Assembly (NCBI GenBank): GCA_947489585.1
Contig: CANLEE010000006.1
Location: forward strand, 124,001 to 188,000
Length of the DNA: 64,000 bases
From: an uncultured Psychroserpens sp.
GTDB lineage: Bacteria > Bacteroidota > Bacteroidia > Flavobacteriales > Flavobacteriaceae
Reading direction: 5' to 3'
How positions within the stretch are numbered: position 1 is the stretch's first letter; every line of letters begins with the position of its first letter. A program made the position numbers and the translations under genes. The notes below the pieces were generated by a model, which was given only the letters and a program-made list of their open reading frames with translations, was not told the origin of the DNA and searched no databases. Below, one piece after another: positions 16,891-25,466 of this stretch.

Positions 16891-18012
16891 TTAAAGTGTC
16901 ATTTGTCTAAACTTAATATCTAAATCTTTTTGGATGCTCTGGATATCTTGTTCTTCACCTGAAATGATAAGCGCAATAGATTCTCCTGTTTTTCCAGCTC
17001 TTGCCGTTCTACCACTCCTATGCGTATAATATTCTAATTGATCTGGTAACTGATGATGTATCACGAAGGCTAAGTTGTTTACATCTATTCCTCTAGCCGA
17101 TACATCTGTTGATACTAAATATTGTAACGATTCATTTTTAAAAGCACGCATGACTTTATCTCGTTCCTTTTGTTGCATATCACCTTGAAGTGCGCCAACA
17201 GAGAACCCTTCTGCTTTTAATTTTTCTGTTAATTGATTTGTTCCTGCTTTTGTTCTGCAGAAAATTATACCTCTATCATTATCATATTTATCTAACAAAC
17301 GTGTAATAATATTCACTTTTTCCTTTATAGATGTAACAATATAGTGATGCGAAATATTAGCATTGACCAAACTATTTTTATCGATCTCGACCCGAATAGC
17401 ATCAGCTGACATATAAGTTCTTATGATTTTTTGAATTTCTTCAGGCATTGTCGCCGAAAATAGCCACGTATGTCGTGTACCTGTAGTATATTTTAAAATC
17501 TTATTTAAATCTTGTTTAAAACCCATGCTCAACATCTCATCTGCTTCATCTAAAACAAGCGTATCAATATTTTTGATATTAACATCTCCTCGTTCTATAA
17601 AATCTAACAAACGCCCAGGTGTAGCTACAATAATATGTGTGGTACGTTGTAATCGCTTTATTTGAATATCCATTTTTTCACCACCATAAACACCTTCAGC
17701 AAAAATTTTATCGTCAGTATATTTGGTGAATTTGAATAATTGCTTTTGTATTTGTTGCACCAATTCTCTCGTAGGTGCCAAAATTAAAGCTTGGACATGG
17801 TTCTTCTTCGGATTGATATTTTGAAGTATTGGCAACCCATAAGCTGCAGTTTTACCAGTCCCAGTTTGAGCCAATCCAATAAAATCAGTATCATTTTTTA
17901 GTAAGATAGGTAAGGCTTCTTCTTGAATTTGCGTTGGCGTTTTTATATTAAGTTCTTTTAAACCTTTAATGAAAGGTTTAGAAATGCCTAAGTCGAAAAA
18001 TGTAGTATCCAT
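16891..18012 (-). CDS. DEAD-box RNA helicase
   Basis: All core helicase motifs are visible: Q motif TPTQIQ, Walker A AQTGTGKT, PTRELVQQ, LDEADEML, SAT, RGIDV and HRSGRTARAG. The protein has 373 residues and stops soon after the second RecA-like domain. It therefore lacks the basic or RNA-binding tails of RhlE, DeaD or DbpA and is a minimal form. These enzymes unwind short RNA duplexes with ATP, in ribosome assembly, RNA decay or cold growth. I choose the ATG at 18012; a TTG two codons upstream is also possible. The gene is divergent from the DUF1853 gene and ends at a strong terminator. Confidence 0.93.
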   Translation of the reverse strand: MDTTFFDLGISKPFIKGLKELNIKTPTQIQEEALPILLKNDTDFIGLAQTGTGKTAAYGLPILQNINPKKNHVQALILAPTRELVQQIQKQLFKFTKYTDDKIFAEGVYGGEKMDIQIKRLQRTTHIIVATPGRLLDFIERGDVNIKNIDTLVLDEADEMLSMGFKQDLNKILKYTTGTRHTWLFSATMPEEIQKIIRTYMSADAIRVEIDKNSLVNANISHHYIVTSIKEKVNIITRLLDKYDNDRGIIFCRTKAGTNQLTEKLKAEGFSVGALQGDMQQKERDKVMRAFKNESLQYLVSTDVSARGIDVNNLAFVIHHQLPDQLEYYTHRSGRTARAGKTGESIALIISGEEQDIQSIQKDLDIKFRQMTL

Positions 18013-18027
18013 AGTCAATTGTAATTC

Positions 18028-18060
18028 TTTGCAAAGGTATTGTTATTATTCGTAATTTCG
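18028..18060 (+). promoter_or_regulatory. Candidate promoter of the DUF1853 gene
   Basis: TTTG at 18028-18031 and TAATTTCG at 18053-18060 are 21 bp apart, close to the Bacteroidota consensus. The ATG follows only 7 bp after the -7 box, which predicts a very short or absent leader. Confidence 0.45.
18032..18039 (-). promoter_or_regulatory. Candidate -7 element of the helicase gene
   Basis: On the minus strand this reads TACCTTTG, an exact TAnnTTTG match, 19 bp before the helicase ATG. It directly abuts the -33 box of the divergent gene within the palindrome CTTTGCAAAG. No clear -33 box for the minus strand is visible. Confidence 0.4.
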
Positions 18061-18067
18061 GTTTTAA

Positions 18068-18880
18068 ATGGACTTATCTAACCAACATCTCCAAGCCTTA
18101 TACCAAGCCTATTGCAAAACCCATTTATTATGGAAAGCGGTCACCGTTTCAAATCTGAAACAATTAGAAGTACCTGTTAATTTTTCTTTAGTTTTTCTTA
18201 GGAAACTTGAGCGACGATTGCGTTTAGGGCAGTTGGCAGAACAATTTGTGTTTAATCAAATACAATCTTGCGAAACAATAGAACTACTTGCTGAAAATAT
18301 TCAGATACAAAACGGAAAACATACGCTAGGTGAATTAGATGCTTTACTAAAAATTGAAAAGCAACCTATCCATTTAGAAATTATCTATAAGTTTTATGTG
18401 TATGATGACAGCTTAGGTAATTCTGAAATTGAGCGATGGATTGGTCCCAACCGAAAAGACAGTCTCCAAGAGAAGCTTACTAAATTAAAAGAAAAACAGT
18501 TGCCTCTCTTATATTCTGAAACTTGCAAATCCACATTAAAGCAATTAGAATTAGATCACTTAAATTTTGAACAGCGGGTACTATTTAAAGCGCAATTGTT
18601 TGTTCCGTATCAACAAGAAATAAATTTTGAAAGTTTAAATGAAGATTGCGTTTGTGGCTTTTACATTAGCCTAAAACAATTAGATGCATTTAAGGATTGT
18701 CAATTCTATATCCCTGCAAAACTAGATTGGTTTCTAGAACCTGATGATACTATAGATTGGTTGTCATATTTCAATTTTAGAACAGATTCAGAAGGTTTTC
18801 TAAAAAATAATCAATCGCCTTTATTCTGGATAAAAGACGAAGCAGGAGAATTGTCTAAGGGTTTTTTAGTTTGGTGGTAA
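18068..18880 (+). CDS. DUF1853 family protein
   Basis: A 270-residue cytoplasmic protein with the DUF1853 landmarks in order: RLRLGQLAEQFVF near residue 50, TLGELDALL followed by HLEIIYKFYVY near 85-115, WIGPNRKDSLQEKL near 125 and QLPLLYSE near 145. The GELD plus ExxxK spacing recalls a nuclease-like fold, but this is only an inference. No function is established for the family. It is transcribed away from the DEAD-box helicase from a 55-bp spacer with overlapping promoter elements. Confidence 0.85.
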   Translation: MDLSNQHLQALYQAYCKTHLLWKAVTVSNLKQLEVPVNFSLVFLRKLERRLRLGQLAEQFVFNQIQSCETIELLAENIQIQNGKHTLGELDALLKIEKQPIHLEIIYKFYVYDDSLGNSEIERWIGPNRKDSLQEKLTKLKEKQLPLLYSETCKSTLKQLELDHLNFEQRVLFKAQLFVPYQQEINFESLNEDCVCGFYISLKQLDAFKDCQFYIPAKLDWFLEPDDTIDWLSYFNFRTDSEGFLKNNQSPLFWIKDEAGELSKGFLVWW

Positions 18881-18907
18881 ATTTAAATGCACTTTTATAT
18901 CCAATCG

Positions 18908-19324
18908 TTACATTCCTAAGGTTTCATAAACATAGCAGACTCCCTTTTTATAATCAATAAAATAGCGAGAGCGATTCCATTCATAATCGGTTGCTTTATA
19001 TTCTGTGAAATTAGCATCAGGTTGAAACCAATCAAGGTGATTAGTAAAATGAATCCAGCTATCATCATCGGTAGTTTCAACTTCTACTAAGTTATTTTGC
19101 AATTTAAAAGTGTACCACCATGCCTTCGTCGGCTTAAACTTTAAAAAAACTTCATATTCTAAAGTGAAATGAGGCGATTGGTAATATTCACCATGAATGA
19201 CTTCAACTTCTTTCGGAACTTCACCTAGCCAATACTCAAAGGTATCTTCAGGATCTGAAGATTCTCGAGGCCAACAGCCTACAAGCAAAGTAAACGAACA
19301 AAAGATTAGTATTAGTTTTTTCAA
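18908..19324 (-). CDS. Lipoprotein of unknown function
   Basis: A 138-residue protein with a lipoprotein signal (FTLLVGCWP; Cys about 17). The mature part is rich in Trp and aromatic residues (KAWWYTFKLQNN, FTNHLDWFQPDANF, YEWNRSRYFIDY). I recognise no family. It lies 12 bp after the bshA stop on the same strand, so it is probably cotranscribed with it; no functional link to bacillithiol is evident. Confidence 0.7.
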   Translation of the reverse strand: MKKLILIFCSFTLLVGCWPRESSDPEDTFEYWLGEVPKEVEVIHGEYYQSPHFTLEYEVFLKFKPTKAWWYTFKLQNNLVEVETTDDDSWIHFTNHLDWFQPDANFTEYKATDYEWNRSRYFIDYKKGVCYVYETLGM

Positions 19325-19336
19325 ATTAATTGAAGT

Positions 19337-20473
19337 TTACAAAATCAAACACTTTTTTAAAGTGTCTTCATATATAGCTTCATATTGCGGTACGATTTGA
19401 TGCAAATCGAAACGTTTAGATACTTGCTTTGCATTTGCTTTAAATTCAGCTAAGCGCTTTTCATCTTTTAAAATATAAAGTGCATTTTTAGACATATCAT
19501 CTATTGCATTGACTTCACTTAAAAAACCTGAAAAACCGTGTTCATTAACTTCTGGAATTCCACCTGTATTACTAGAAATTACTGGCACGCCAGAGGCCAT
19601 AGCTTCTAAAGCAGATAATCCAAAACTTTCAGTTAATGATGGCAGTAAGAACAAGTCACTAAAACAGAGAATCTTATCTATTTCATTACTATTTCCAAAG
19701 AAAATAACCTTATCACTGATACCTAGTTTTTCGCATAAACGCTCAGCTGGTTCGCGTTCAGGGCCTTCACCAACCATCATTAATTTAGCTGGAATTTCTT
19801 TTTGAATATTATAAAAGATCTTAATGACATCAGGAATCTGTTTCACCTCTCTAAAGTTACTTATGTGCGTGATGATTTTCTCATCAATATTTGCCATCAT
19901 ACCTCTTTTACAATCCGTAAAATTATGTTCGTACTTTACTAAGTCGATAAAATTTGGAACAACATTGATGTCTTTTTTAATATCAAATAAGCGCAACGTG
20001 TCCTCCTTTAAACTTTGAGATACAGAGGTAACTGCATCAGATTTATTGATACTGAAAGTAACAGCAGGTTTATAAAATGGATGGCTACCAACAAGTGTAA
20101 TGTCGGTACCGTGAAGTGTTGTGACAATTGGTACATAAATCCCTTCTTCTTGCAACATTTTCTTCGCCATATATGCTGCATATGCATGAGGTATCGCATA
20201 ATGCACATGTAAAACTTCAATTTTATGAAGCTTTACCATATCTACTAACTTACTAGATAACGCTAGTTCGTATGGCTGATATAGAAATAATGGATATTCA
20301 GGAACAGTTACTTCGTGGTAGTGTACATTATTACTCAATAATTCTAGACGCACTGGCTGACTATAAGTGATAAAGTGAATTTCATGTCCACGCTTAGATA
20401 ATTCTAAACCTAATTCTGTAGCTACAACGCCACTACCTCCAAATGTTGGGTAACAAACAATTCCTATTCGCAT
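19337..20473 (-). CDS. bshA: N-acetyl-alpha-D-glucosaminyl L-malate synthase BshA
   Basis: A GT4-family glycosyltransferase of 378 residues with the BshA signatures: FGGSGVVATELG at about 11-22, VHYAIPHAYA, TLHGTDITLVG, and SLTESFGLSALEAMASGVP with the EX7E motif. BshA joins UDP-GlcNAc to L-malate, the first step of bacillithiol synthesis. Bacillithiol is the low-molecular-weight thiol of many Firmicutes and Bacteroidota. The bshB and bshC genes are not in the window. The gene follows the GH3 fusion gene after 12 bp. Confidence 0.93.
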   Translation of the reverse strand: MRIGIVCYPTFGGSGVVATELGLELSKRGHEIHFITYSQPVRLELLSNNVHYHEVTVPEYPLFLYQPYELALSSKLVDMVKLHKIEVLHVHYAIPHAYAAYMAKKMLQEEGIYVPIVTTLHGTDITLVGSHPFYKPAVTFSINKSDAVTSVSQSLKEDTLRLFDIKKDINVVPNFIDLVKYEHNFTDCKRGMMANIDEKIITHISNFREVKQIPDVIKIFYNIQKEIPAKLMMVGEGPEREPAERLCEKLGISDKVIFFGNSNEIDKILCFSDLFLLPSLTESFGLSALEAMASGVPVISSNTGGIPEVNEHGFSGFLSEVNAIDDMSKNALYILKDEKRLAEFKANAKQVSKRFDLHQIVPQYEAIYEDTLKKCLIL

Positions 20474-20485
20474 AAATTGTGCTTT

Positions 20486-23440
20486 CTAATGTTTATGTTC
20501 AGCGATATCACTTTCCGATTCGTCATCAATAATGGCTTCATAGATTAAGCGCTGTATTTCTGTTCTAATGTTTTCTCTTAACAATAAATTTTTTCCAGCT
20601 TTTGGATACGTTCTATTTGCTAAAAAAATATATATAATTTCCTCTTCAGGATCTGCCCAAGCATAGGTTCCGGTAAATCCAGAATGACCAAAACTCGTCA
20701 TAGATACACAACCACATGTTGGACCTTCATCTCCTAGTTGTGGTTTGTCGAAACCAACGCCTCTCCTTACATTTTTATGACAATAATGGCAAGTATTAAA
20801 TTTATCAACAGTTTCTGTCTTAAAATAGCGTTTTCCACCATAAAACCCTTTTTGCAAGTACATCTGCATAATCTTTGCAACATCATTAGCATTACTAAAA
20901 ACACCAGCATGACCTCCTACTCCATTTTGCATGGCTGCTCCCATATCATGTACATAGCCATGCACTTTTTGGTAACGGAAATAATCATCAATTTCGGTGG
21001 GGATGATGTTTTTATCACTAAATTTTGTGGACGGGTTATATGTTGTATAATTAGCTCCCAAAGATTGGTAAAAATGCTCTTGCGCTAATTCATCTAGAGG
21101 TTTTTTATAATAGCCTTCAATATATTTTTTCAGAATATAATAAGGCAAATCACTGTAGCGATAGCGCAATGTGGATAATAATTCGGTCTCGACAATTACT
21201 TTTTGAATTGAATCTGGATAATCGTGACGCAAATACATTTCTTCGGCCACTTTGATATTGAAACGTGGTGTGCCTGTTCTTCTGTAGTATTTAGGATCTG
21301 GTTTCTTTGTTACTGAATCTAATGTAGCCACATAAAAAGGTACCCAAGGGCGCAATTGTGCATAATGAGATAGCATACGTTTGATGGTCACATCTTTCTT
21401 GTTTGATGTTTTATATTCAGGAAGGATTCTAGACAACTTAGTATTTAAAGATACTGCCTTCTTTTCTTCAAGTTCCATTAATAAAGGCAGGGTCGCCAAA
21501 ATTTTAGTTAGTGAGGCAACATCATAAATATCATCAAACTTAACATTCTCTTTTCCTTGGTATGTATGCTTTCCGAAATTTTTATTGTAGACTACTTTTC
21601 CTTTTCTAGCAACTAGCAATTGAATGCCTGGTGTCATCTTATTGTCTACCGCATAATTAGCAATTGAGTCTAGTCGTTGCAATTTCTCAGAGCTCATCCC
21701 AACTCGCTCTGGCAATCCATAGCTTAATGATGAAATAGCACTATAATGAATACCATCGCCAACTTTAAAATGCTCACCTAAAGATACAGGAATAGTTCCT
21801 TTAGCCGCAACAGATCCAAAAATGACTTGAGCCGATTTTTGTTGAGAAATAGCACTATTTTGGTAACTCATTATAATCCCTTCAATATTTCCAATAGTGG
21901 TCAAGTCTATAAGAGAATATGGCCTAGCAAATACATCAAGAATTACTGTATTAGTTCTGGCAATTTCATAAAGCCAAACCAATTCTTTGTTTTCAAACTT
22001 ATAACCTTGCCATGGGTTATCATTCTTTTTATGGAATCCAACAATAACCGTGTTATAATTTTGAAGTTTGGTAATAAGTTCATCCAACTTTTCGGCTTTG
22101 ACCTTATGAACTTTGGTGTATTTTTTGAGCTCTTCATAAAATGTAGAACCCGAACTATCACCCAATTCAACATAAGCAATTTTTTTGGTTTCTAAATGAC
22201 GTAATGGTAATAACTCTTCTTTATTTTTTAGCACTGTCACCGCATCTTCAAGCAATTCTTCATAAAGTAAATCATCCTGTAATCGATTTAAATCATTGAC
22301 TAAAGTTGATACTCCTATGGGTTGGTAATTATCTAAGCCAACTTTGTATTTTGCCATTAAAATCTTTTTTACTGAATGTGCTAATCGGTCTTCAGTAAGT
22401 TCTTTTTTATTATAAGCCTCAATGATTTTAGCGATGGCTTTTGGTACATCTTCAGAAATCAATAAAACATCATTGCCAGCTTGAAATGCAGCCAAATCTA
22501 TTTCTCCAGGTGTGCTATAATTTGAAACCCCTTTCATTTCCAAAGCATCTGTAAAAATAAGCCCTTTGAAGCCTAGTGAGTCTTTTAATATATCTGTAAC
22601 AATATGCTTTGATAATGATGACGGAAAGCCAGAACGTGGTTCCAAGCTCGGGACATTTAAATGTGCTACCATGACACTTGATAAACCCTCCTTTATCAAT
22701 TCGCGATATGGATATAATTCAATAGAATCGATACGCTTTTCGTTAAAGTTTATGGTTGGAAGTGTTTTATGAGAATCGCTATCGGTGTCACCATGACCAG
22801 GAAAATGTTTTGCATTTGCTAAAACGCCAGCATCTTGCATCCCTTTCATAAATGCTGAAGCTTTTTCAGTAACATTGTCCCTGTCTTCACCAAAAGATCG
22901 ATTTCCAATAATTGGATTTTTTGGGTTTGTGTTAATATCAACTACGGGTGCAAAATTGAAATGTACTCCAATGCGCTTACAATGTTCACCAATTTGATAT
23001 CCTGTACGCTCTATTAATTTAGGGCTTTTTATAGCACCTAATGTCATATTCCATGGAAATGCATATGTGGAGTCCAAACGCATACTTAATCCCCATTCGG
23101 CATCCATACCAATTAAAAGTGGTGTTTTTGAAATAGCTTGGTATAAATTGTTAAGTTTTGCTTGGCGAACAGGGCCTCCTTTTGAGAAAATCAAACCACC
23201 AATATGATTGTTATTTATGAGCTTTGCAATTTGGTTCTCATTACTTTTATTAGTGTTAGAAAAAGCGCGTACCATAAAAAGCTGTCCGACTTTTTCTTCT
23301 AAGCTCATAGTATTATATAAGCTATCTACCCATTTTTGTTGTGCTTCAAGATTTTTATGTGCTAATGGATGATTAGCCTCTTGAGAAAACATAGGGGCCA
23401 AAACTGTAAGCGTAAGAATGAGGGACAATATATATCGCAT
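20486..23440 (-). CDS. GH3 beta-N-acetylglucosaminidase-like domain fused to a serine hydrolase (beta-lactamase-type) domain
   Basis: A 984-residue secreted protein (signal ends MFSQE). The N-terminal half is a GH3 domain of NagZ type, with KHFPGHGDTDSDSHKTLP near residue 215 and the nucleophile region FTDALEMKGV near 300. A GH3 C-terminal-like linker follows at about 400-570. The C-terminal third is a class C beta-lactamase/PBP-like serine hydrolase, with SLTK (active Ser/Lys), YSD in place of YxN, and HSGFTGT. NagZ enzymes cleave GlcNAc from muropeptides, and serine hydrolases of this clan act on D-amino acid peptides or esters. The fusion therefore suggests periplasmic recycling of peptidoglycan fragments. 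The same fusion is widespread in Bacteroidota. Confidence 0.9.
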   Translation of the reverse strand: MRYILSLILTLTVLAPMFSQEANHPLAHKNLEAQQKWVDSLYNTMSLEEKVGQLFMVRAFSNTNKSNENQIAKLINNNHIGGLIFSKGGPVRQAKLNNLYQAISKTPLLIGMDAEWGLSMRLDSTYAFPWNMTLGAIKSPKLIERTGYQIGEHCKRIGVHFNFAPVVDINTNPKNPIIGNRSFGEDRDNVTEKASAFMKGMQDAGVLANAKHFPGHGDTDSDSHKTLPTINFNEKRIDSIELYPYRELIKEGLSSVMVAHLNVPSLEPRSGFPSSLSKHIVTDILKDSLGFKGLIFTDALEMKGVSNYSTPGEIDLAAFQAGNDVLLISEDVPKAIAKIIEAYNKKELTEDRLAHSVKKILMAKYKVGLDNYQPIGVSTLVNDLNRLQDDLLYEELLEDAVTVLKNKEELLPLRHLETKKIAYVELGDSSGSTFYEELKKYTKVHKVKAEKLDELITKLQNYNTVIVGFHKKNDNPWQGYKFENKELVWLYEIARTNTVILDVFARPYSLIDLTTIGNIEGIIMSYQNSAISQQKSAQVIFGSVAAKGTIPVSLGEHFKVGDGIHYSAISSLSYGLPERVGMSSEKLQRLDSIANYAVDNKMTPGIQLLVARKGKVVYNKNFGKHTYQGKENVKFDDIYDVASLTKILATLPLLMELEEKKAVSLNTKLSRILPEYKTSNKKDVTIKRMLSHYAQLRPWVPFYVATLDSVTKKPDPKYYRRTGTPRFNIKVAEEMYLRHDYPDSIQKVIVETELLSTLRYRYSDLPYYILKKYIEGYYKKPLDELAQEHFYQSLGANYTTYNPSTKFSDKNIIPTEIDDYFRYQKVHGYVHDMGAAMQNGVGGHAGVFSNANDVAKIMQMYLQKGFYGGKRYFKTETVDKFNTCHYCHKNVRRGVGFDKPQLGDEGPTCGCVSMTSFGHSGFTGTYAWADPEEEIIYIFLANRTYPKAGKNLLLRENIRTEIQRLIYEAIIDDESESDIAEHKH

Positions 23441-23671
23441 ATGCTAAAGGTCTTTTAGATTTGTTCTTAAATAGAACTAAAAACTATGCCAAAATAGTAT
23501 TTTTAAGAGGAAGAATAAAGACTTTAAGATAGATTTATAAAGAAGGTTGTGAACAAATAAGATAAACGCTTAATCTAGCCAAAAATATCTAACAAAATTG
23601 GCTTTAACTTTATCTATAAATACATCTATTTGATAAGTTTGAATGCCATATAATAAAAAATGTATTCTATA

Positions 23672-24895
23672 CTATTCGATTAAGTCTATATGTCTATCAT
23701 GATAACCTAATAAATAAAGGACACCATCAAGCCCAATACTAGAGATTGAGCTTTGTGCATTATCTTTCACTGTTGGCTTAGCATGGAAAGCGATCCCTAA
23801 ACCAGCCAAATTGAGCATTGGCAAATCGTTTGCACCATCACCAACCGCTATTGTTTGACTAATATCTATGCCCTCTTTTATTGCAATCTCTTTAAGGTAT
23901 TCTGCTTTTTTATTACCGTCTACTATGTCTCCAATATATCCTCCAGTTAACACACCATCTTTAATTTCAAGTTGATTGGCATATACATAATCCATACCCA
24001 ACTCTTTTTGCAAGTAGTGGCCAAAATAGGTGAAGCCACCAGATAGAATTGCTGTTTTAAATCCGTAGCTTTTTAGTGTATCAATGAGTCGCTTTGCACC
24101 TTTTGTTATTGGCAAATTAACGGCAACATCATGAAGCACCTCTTCGCGTAGCCCTTTCAAAAGCTTCATACGTTTTTTAAAGCTCTCATTAAAATCGATT
24201 TCGCCTTGCATAGCAGATTCGGTAATGGCTTTTACTTCTGGTCCAACACCAGCAAGTTCTGCTAACTTATCAATAACTTCAGCTTGAATAAGTGTAGAAT
24301 CCATATCAAAGCAAACCAGACGTCGGTTTCTTCTAAAAATATTGTCTTCCTGAAATGCAATATCAACATCCAAATCTCTGGAGATTTGCATGAATTTTTT
24401 TGTTACCTCTTCTTTACAATCAATCTTACCTCTAATAGAAAGTTGAATAGATGAACGCTGATATTCTTCATTATTGACAAGTGACGTGCGGCCTGTAAGT
24501 CTTTTAATGGCATCAATATTTAAGTTTATTTCTGAAATTACTTTGGTTACTTCGGAAATTTGCTCAGCTGATAATTTTTCGCCTAATATGGTAATAATGT
24601 ATTTGTCTTTCCCTTGTAGTTTTACCCAGTTCTCATAACTTTCTGAAGTTATTGGGCTAAATTTAGCAGTAATGCCCAATTCATAAGATTTAAACAATAA
24701 ATCTTTTAATACAGAAGCAGAATTTGCTCCCGATTGAATTTCAAATAGAATTCCTAATGATAATGTATCGTGAATATTTGCTTGTCCGATATCTAAAATC
24801 TTAGCATCATATTGCGCTAAAACACTAGTTAGAGTTGATGTTAGCCCTGGTTTATCCTGTCCAGAAATATTTAGTAAGAAAATTTCATTTGACAT
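23672..24895 (-). CDS. serB: Phosphoserine phosphatase SerB with N-terminal ACT-type domains
   Basis: I choose the ATG at 24895 (MSNEIFLLNISGQDKPG), giving 407 residues, because GGAGG at 24904-24908 lies 8 bases before it; an in-frame ATG at 24943 would add 16 residues. Residues about 1-170 are ACT-like regulatory domains. The HAD phosphatase part follows, with DMDSTLI near 200, a SGGF motif and GDGANDLPML near 345. SerB removes phosphate from phosphoserine in the last step of serine synthesis. The gene follows the 161-residue unknown gene after 52 bp from the chosen start, or 4 bp from the upstream ATG, so both are on one transcript. Confidence 0.92.
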   Translation of the reverse strand: MSNEIFLLNISGQDKPGLTSTLTSVLAQYDAKILDIGQANIHDTLSLGILFEIQSGANSASVLKDLLFKSYELGITAKFSPITSESYENWVKLQGKDKYIITILGEKLSAEQISEVTKVISEINLNIDAIKRLTGRTSLVNNEEYQRSSIQLSIRGKIDCKEEVTKKFMQISRDLDVDIAFQEDNIFRRNRRLVCFDMDSTLIQAEVIDKLAELAGVGPEVKAITESAMQGEIDFNESFKKRMKLLKGLREEVLHDVAVNLPITKGAKRLIDTLKSYGFKTAILSGGFTYFGHYLQKELGMDYVYANQLEIKDGVLTGGYIGDIVDGNKKAEYLKEIAIKEGIDISQTIAVGDGANDLPMLNLAGLGIAFHAKPTVKDNAQSSISSIGLDGVLYLLGYHDRHIDLIE

Positions 24896-24903
24896 GATAT
24901 TTT

Positions 24904-24908
24904 CCTCC
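24904..24908 (-). promoter_or_regulatory. Shine-Dalgarno site deciding the serB start
   Basis: The minus strand reads GGAGG 8 bases before the ATG at 24895. Such sites are uncommon in Bacteroidota, so it supports this start over the ATG at 24943. Confidence 0.5.
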
Positions 24909-24947
24909 AATTCCTTTAAAACAGCATCTTTGTTTTTGTTCATTATA

Positions 24948-25433
24948 TTATTTTAAAAATCGGCTATGCCAGCTTTCACTTGCTGGAACTTCCCAGTTTT
25001 CTTTAAACTCTGCAATGTTGGTGACTAGATTATTAAAAACAATCGTGTTTTTTGATACGGCTTTGTCTTTTGCCATTTTTTTAAAGTCTAATAATGATTT
25101 ATGAGCAACGTACTCGCCTTGTTTATAGGAGACGTTCATTTTATCCATTAAGTCGACATTATAGTCGTTCTCTAATTGTTGAATAAAGTGCACCGAAGCA
25201 TCAATACTGCATCCCGTAGCATTAGTCAAGCTTTGATTTAAGGCTATAACAATAAATCGTTTATATTCAATTGTATAGCCAGACTGTAAATCACTTCCGT
25301 GAGCTGTCCAGTTTTCAATAAATATATCTAGTTTTTCTTTTAGTTCTGAAAGTTCTTGTTCTGAAAATGATCGATTCGATTGATATATCCAAACGCGAGA
25401 TTCTTCAGGAAGTGTATTAAAATCGACAAGCAT
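24948..25433 (-). CDS. Conserved flavobacterial protein of unknown function
   Basis: A 161-residue soluble protein, starting LPEESRVWIYQSNRSFSEQE and containing WTAHGSDLQSGYTIEYKRF and GCSIDASVHFIQQLE. Homologues are often labelled ABC transporter ATPase, but there is no Walker A, signature motif or Walker B here, and the length is far too short. I regard that name as an error. It lies just upstream of serB with 4 bp to the upstream serB ATG. Confidence 0.8.
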   Translation of the reverse strand: MLVDFNTLPEESRVWIYQSNRSFSEQELSELKEKLDIFIENWTAHGSDLQSGYTIEYKRFIVIALNQSLTNATGCSIDASVHFIQQLENDYNVDLMDKMNVSYKQGEYVAHKSLLDFKKMAKDKAVSKNTIVFNNLVTNIAEFKENWEVPASESWHSRFLK

Positions 25434-25466
25434 AAATTCTTTTTTTCTGAATACAAAAGTACAATA

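Noticed and set aside
24948..25433. ABC transporter ATPase
   Set aside because: No Walker A, signature or Walker B motif is present in the 161 residues.
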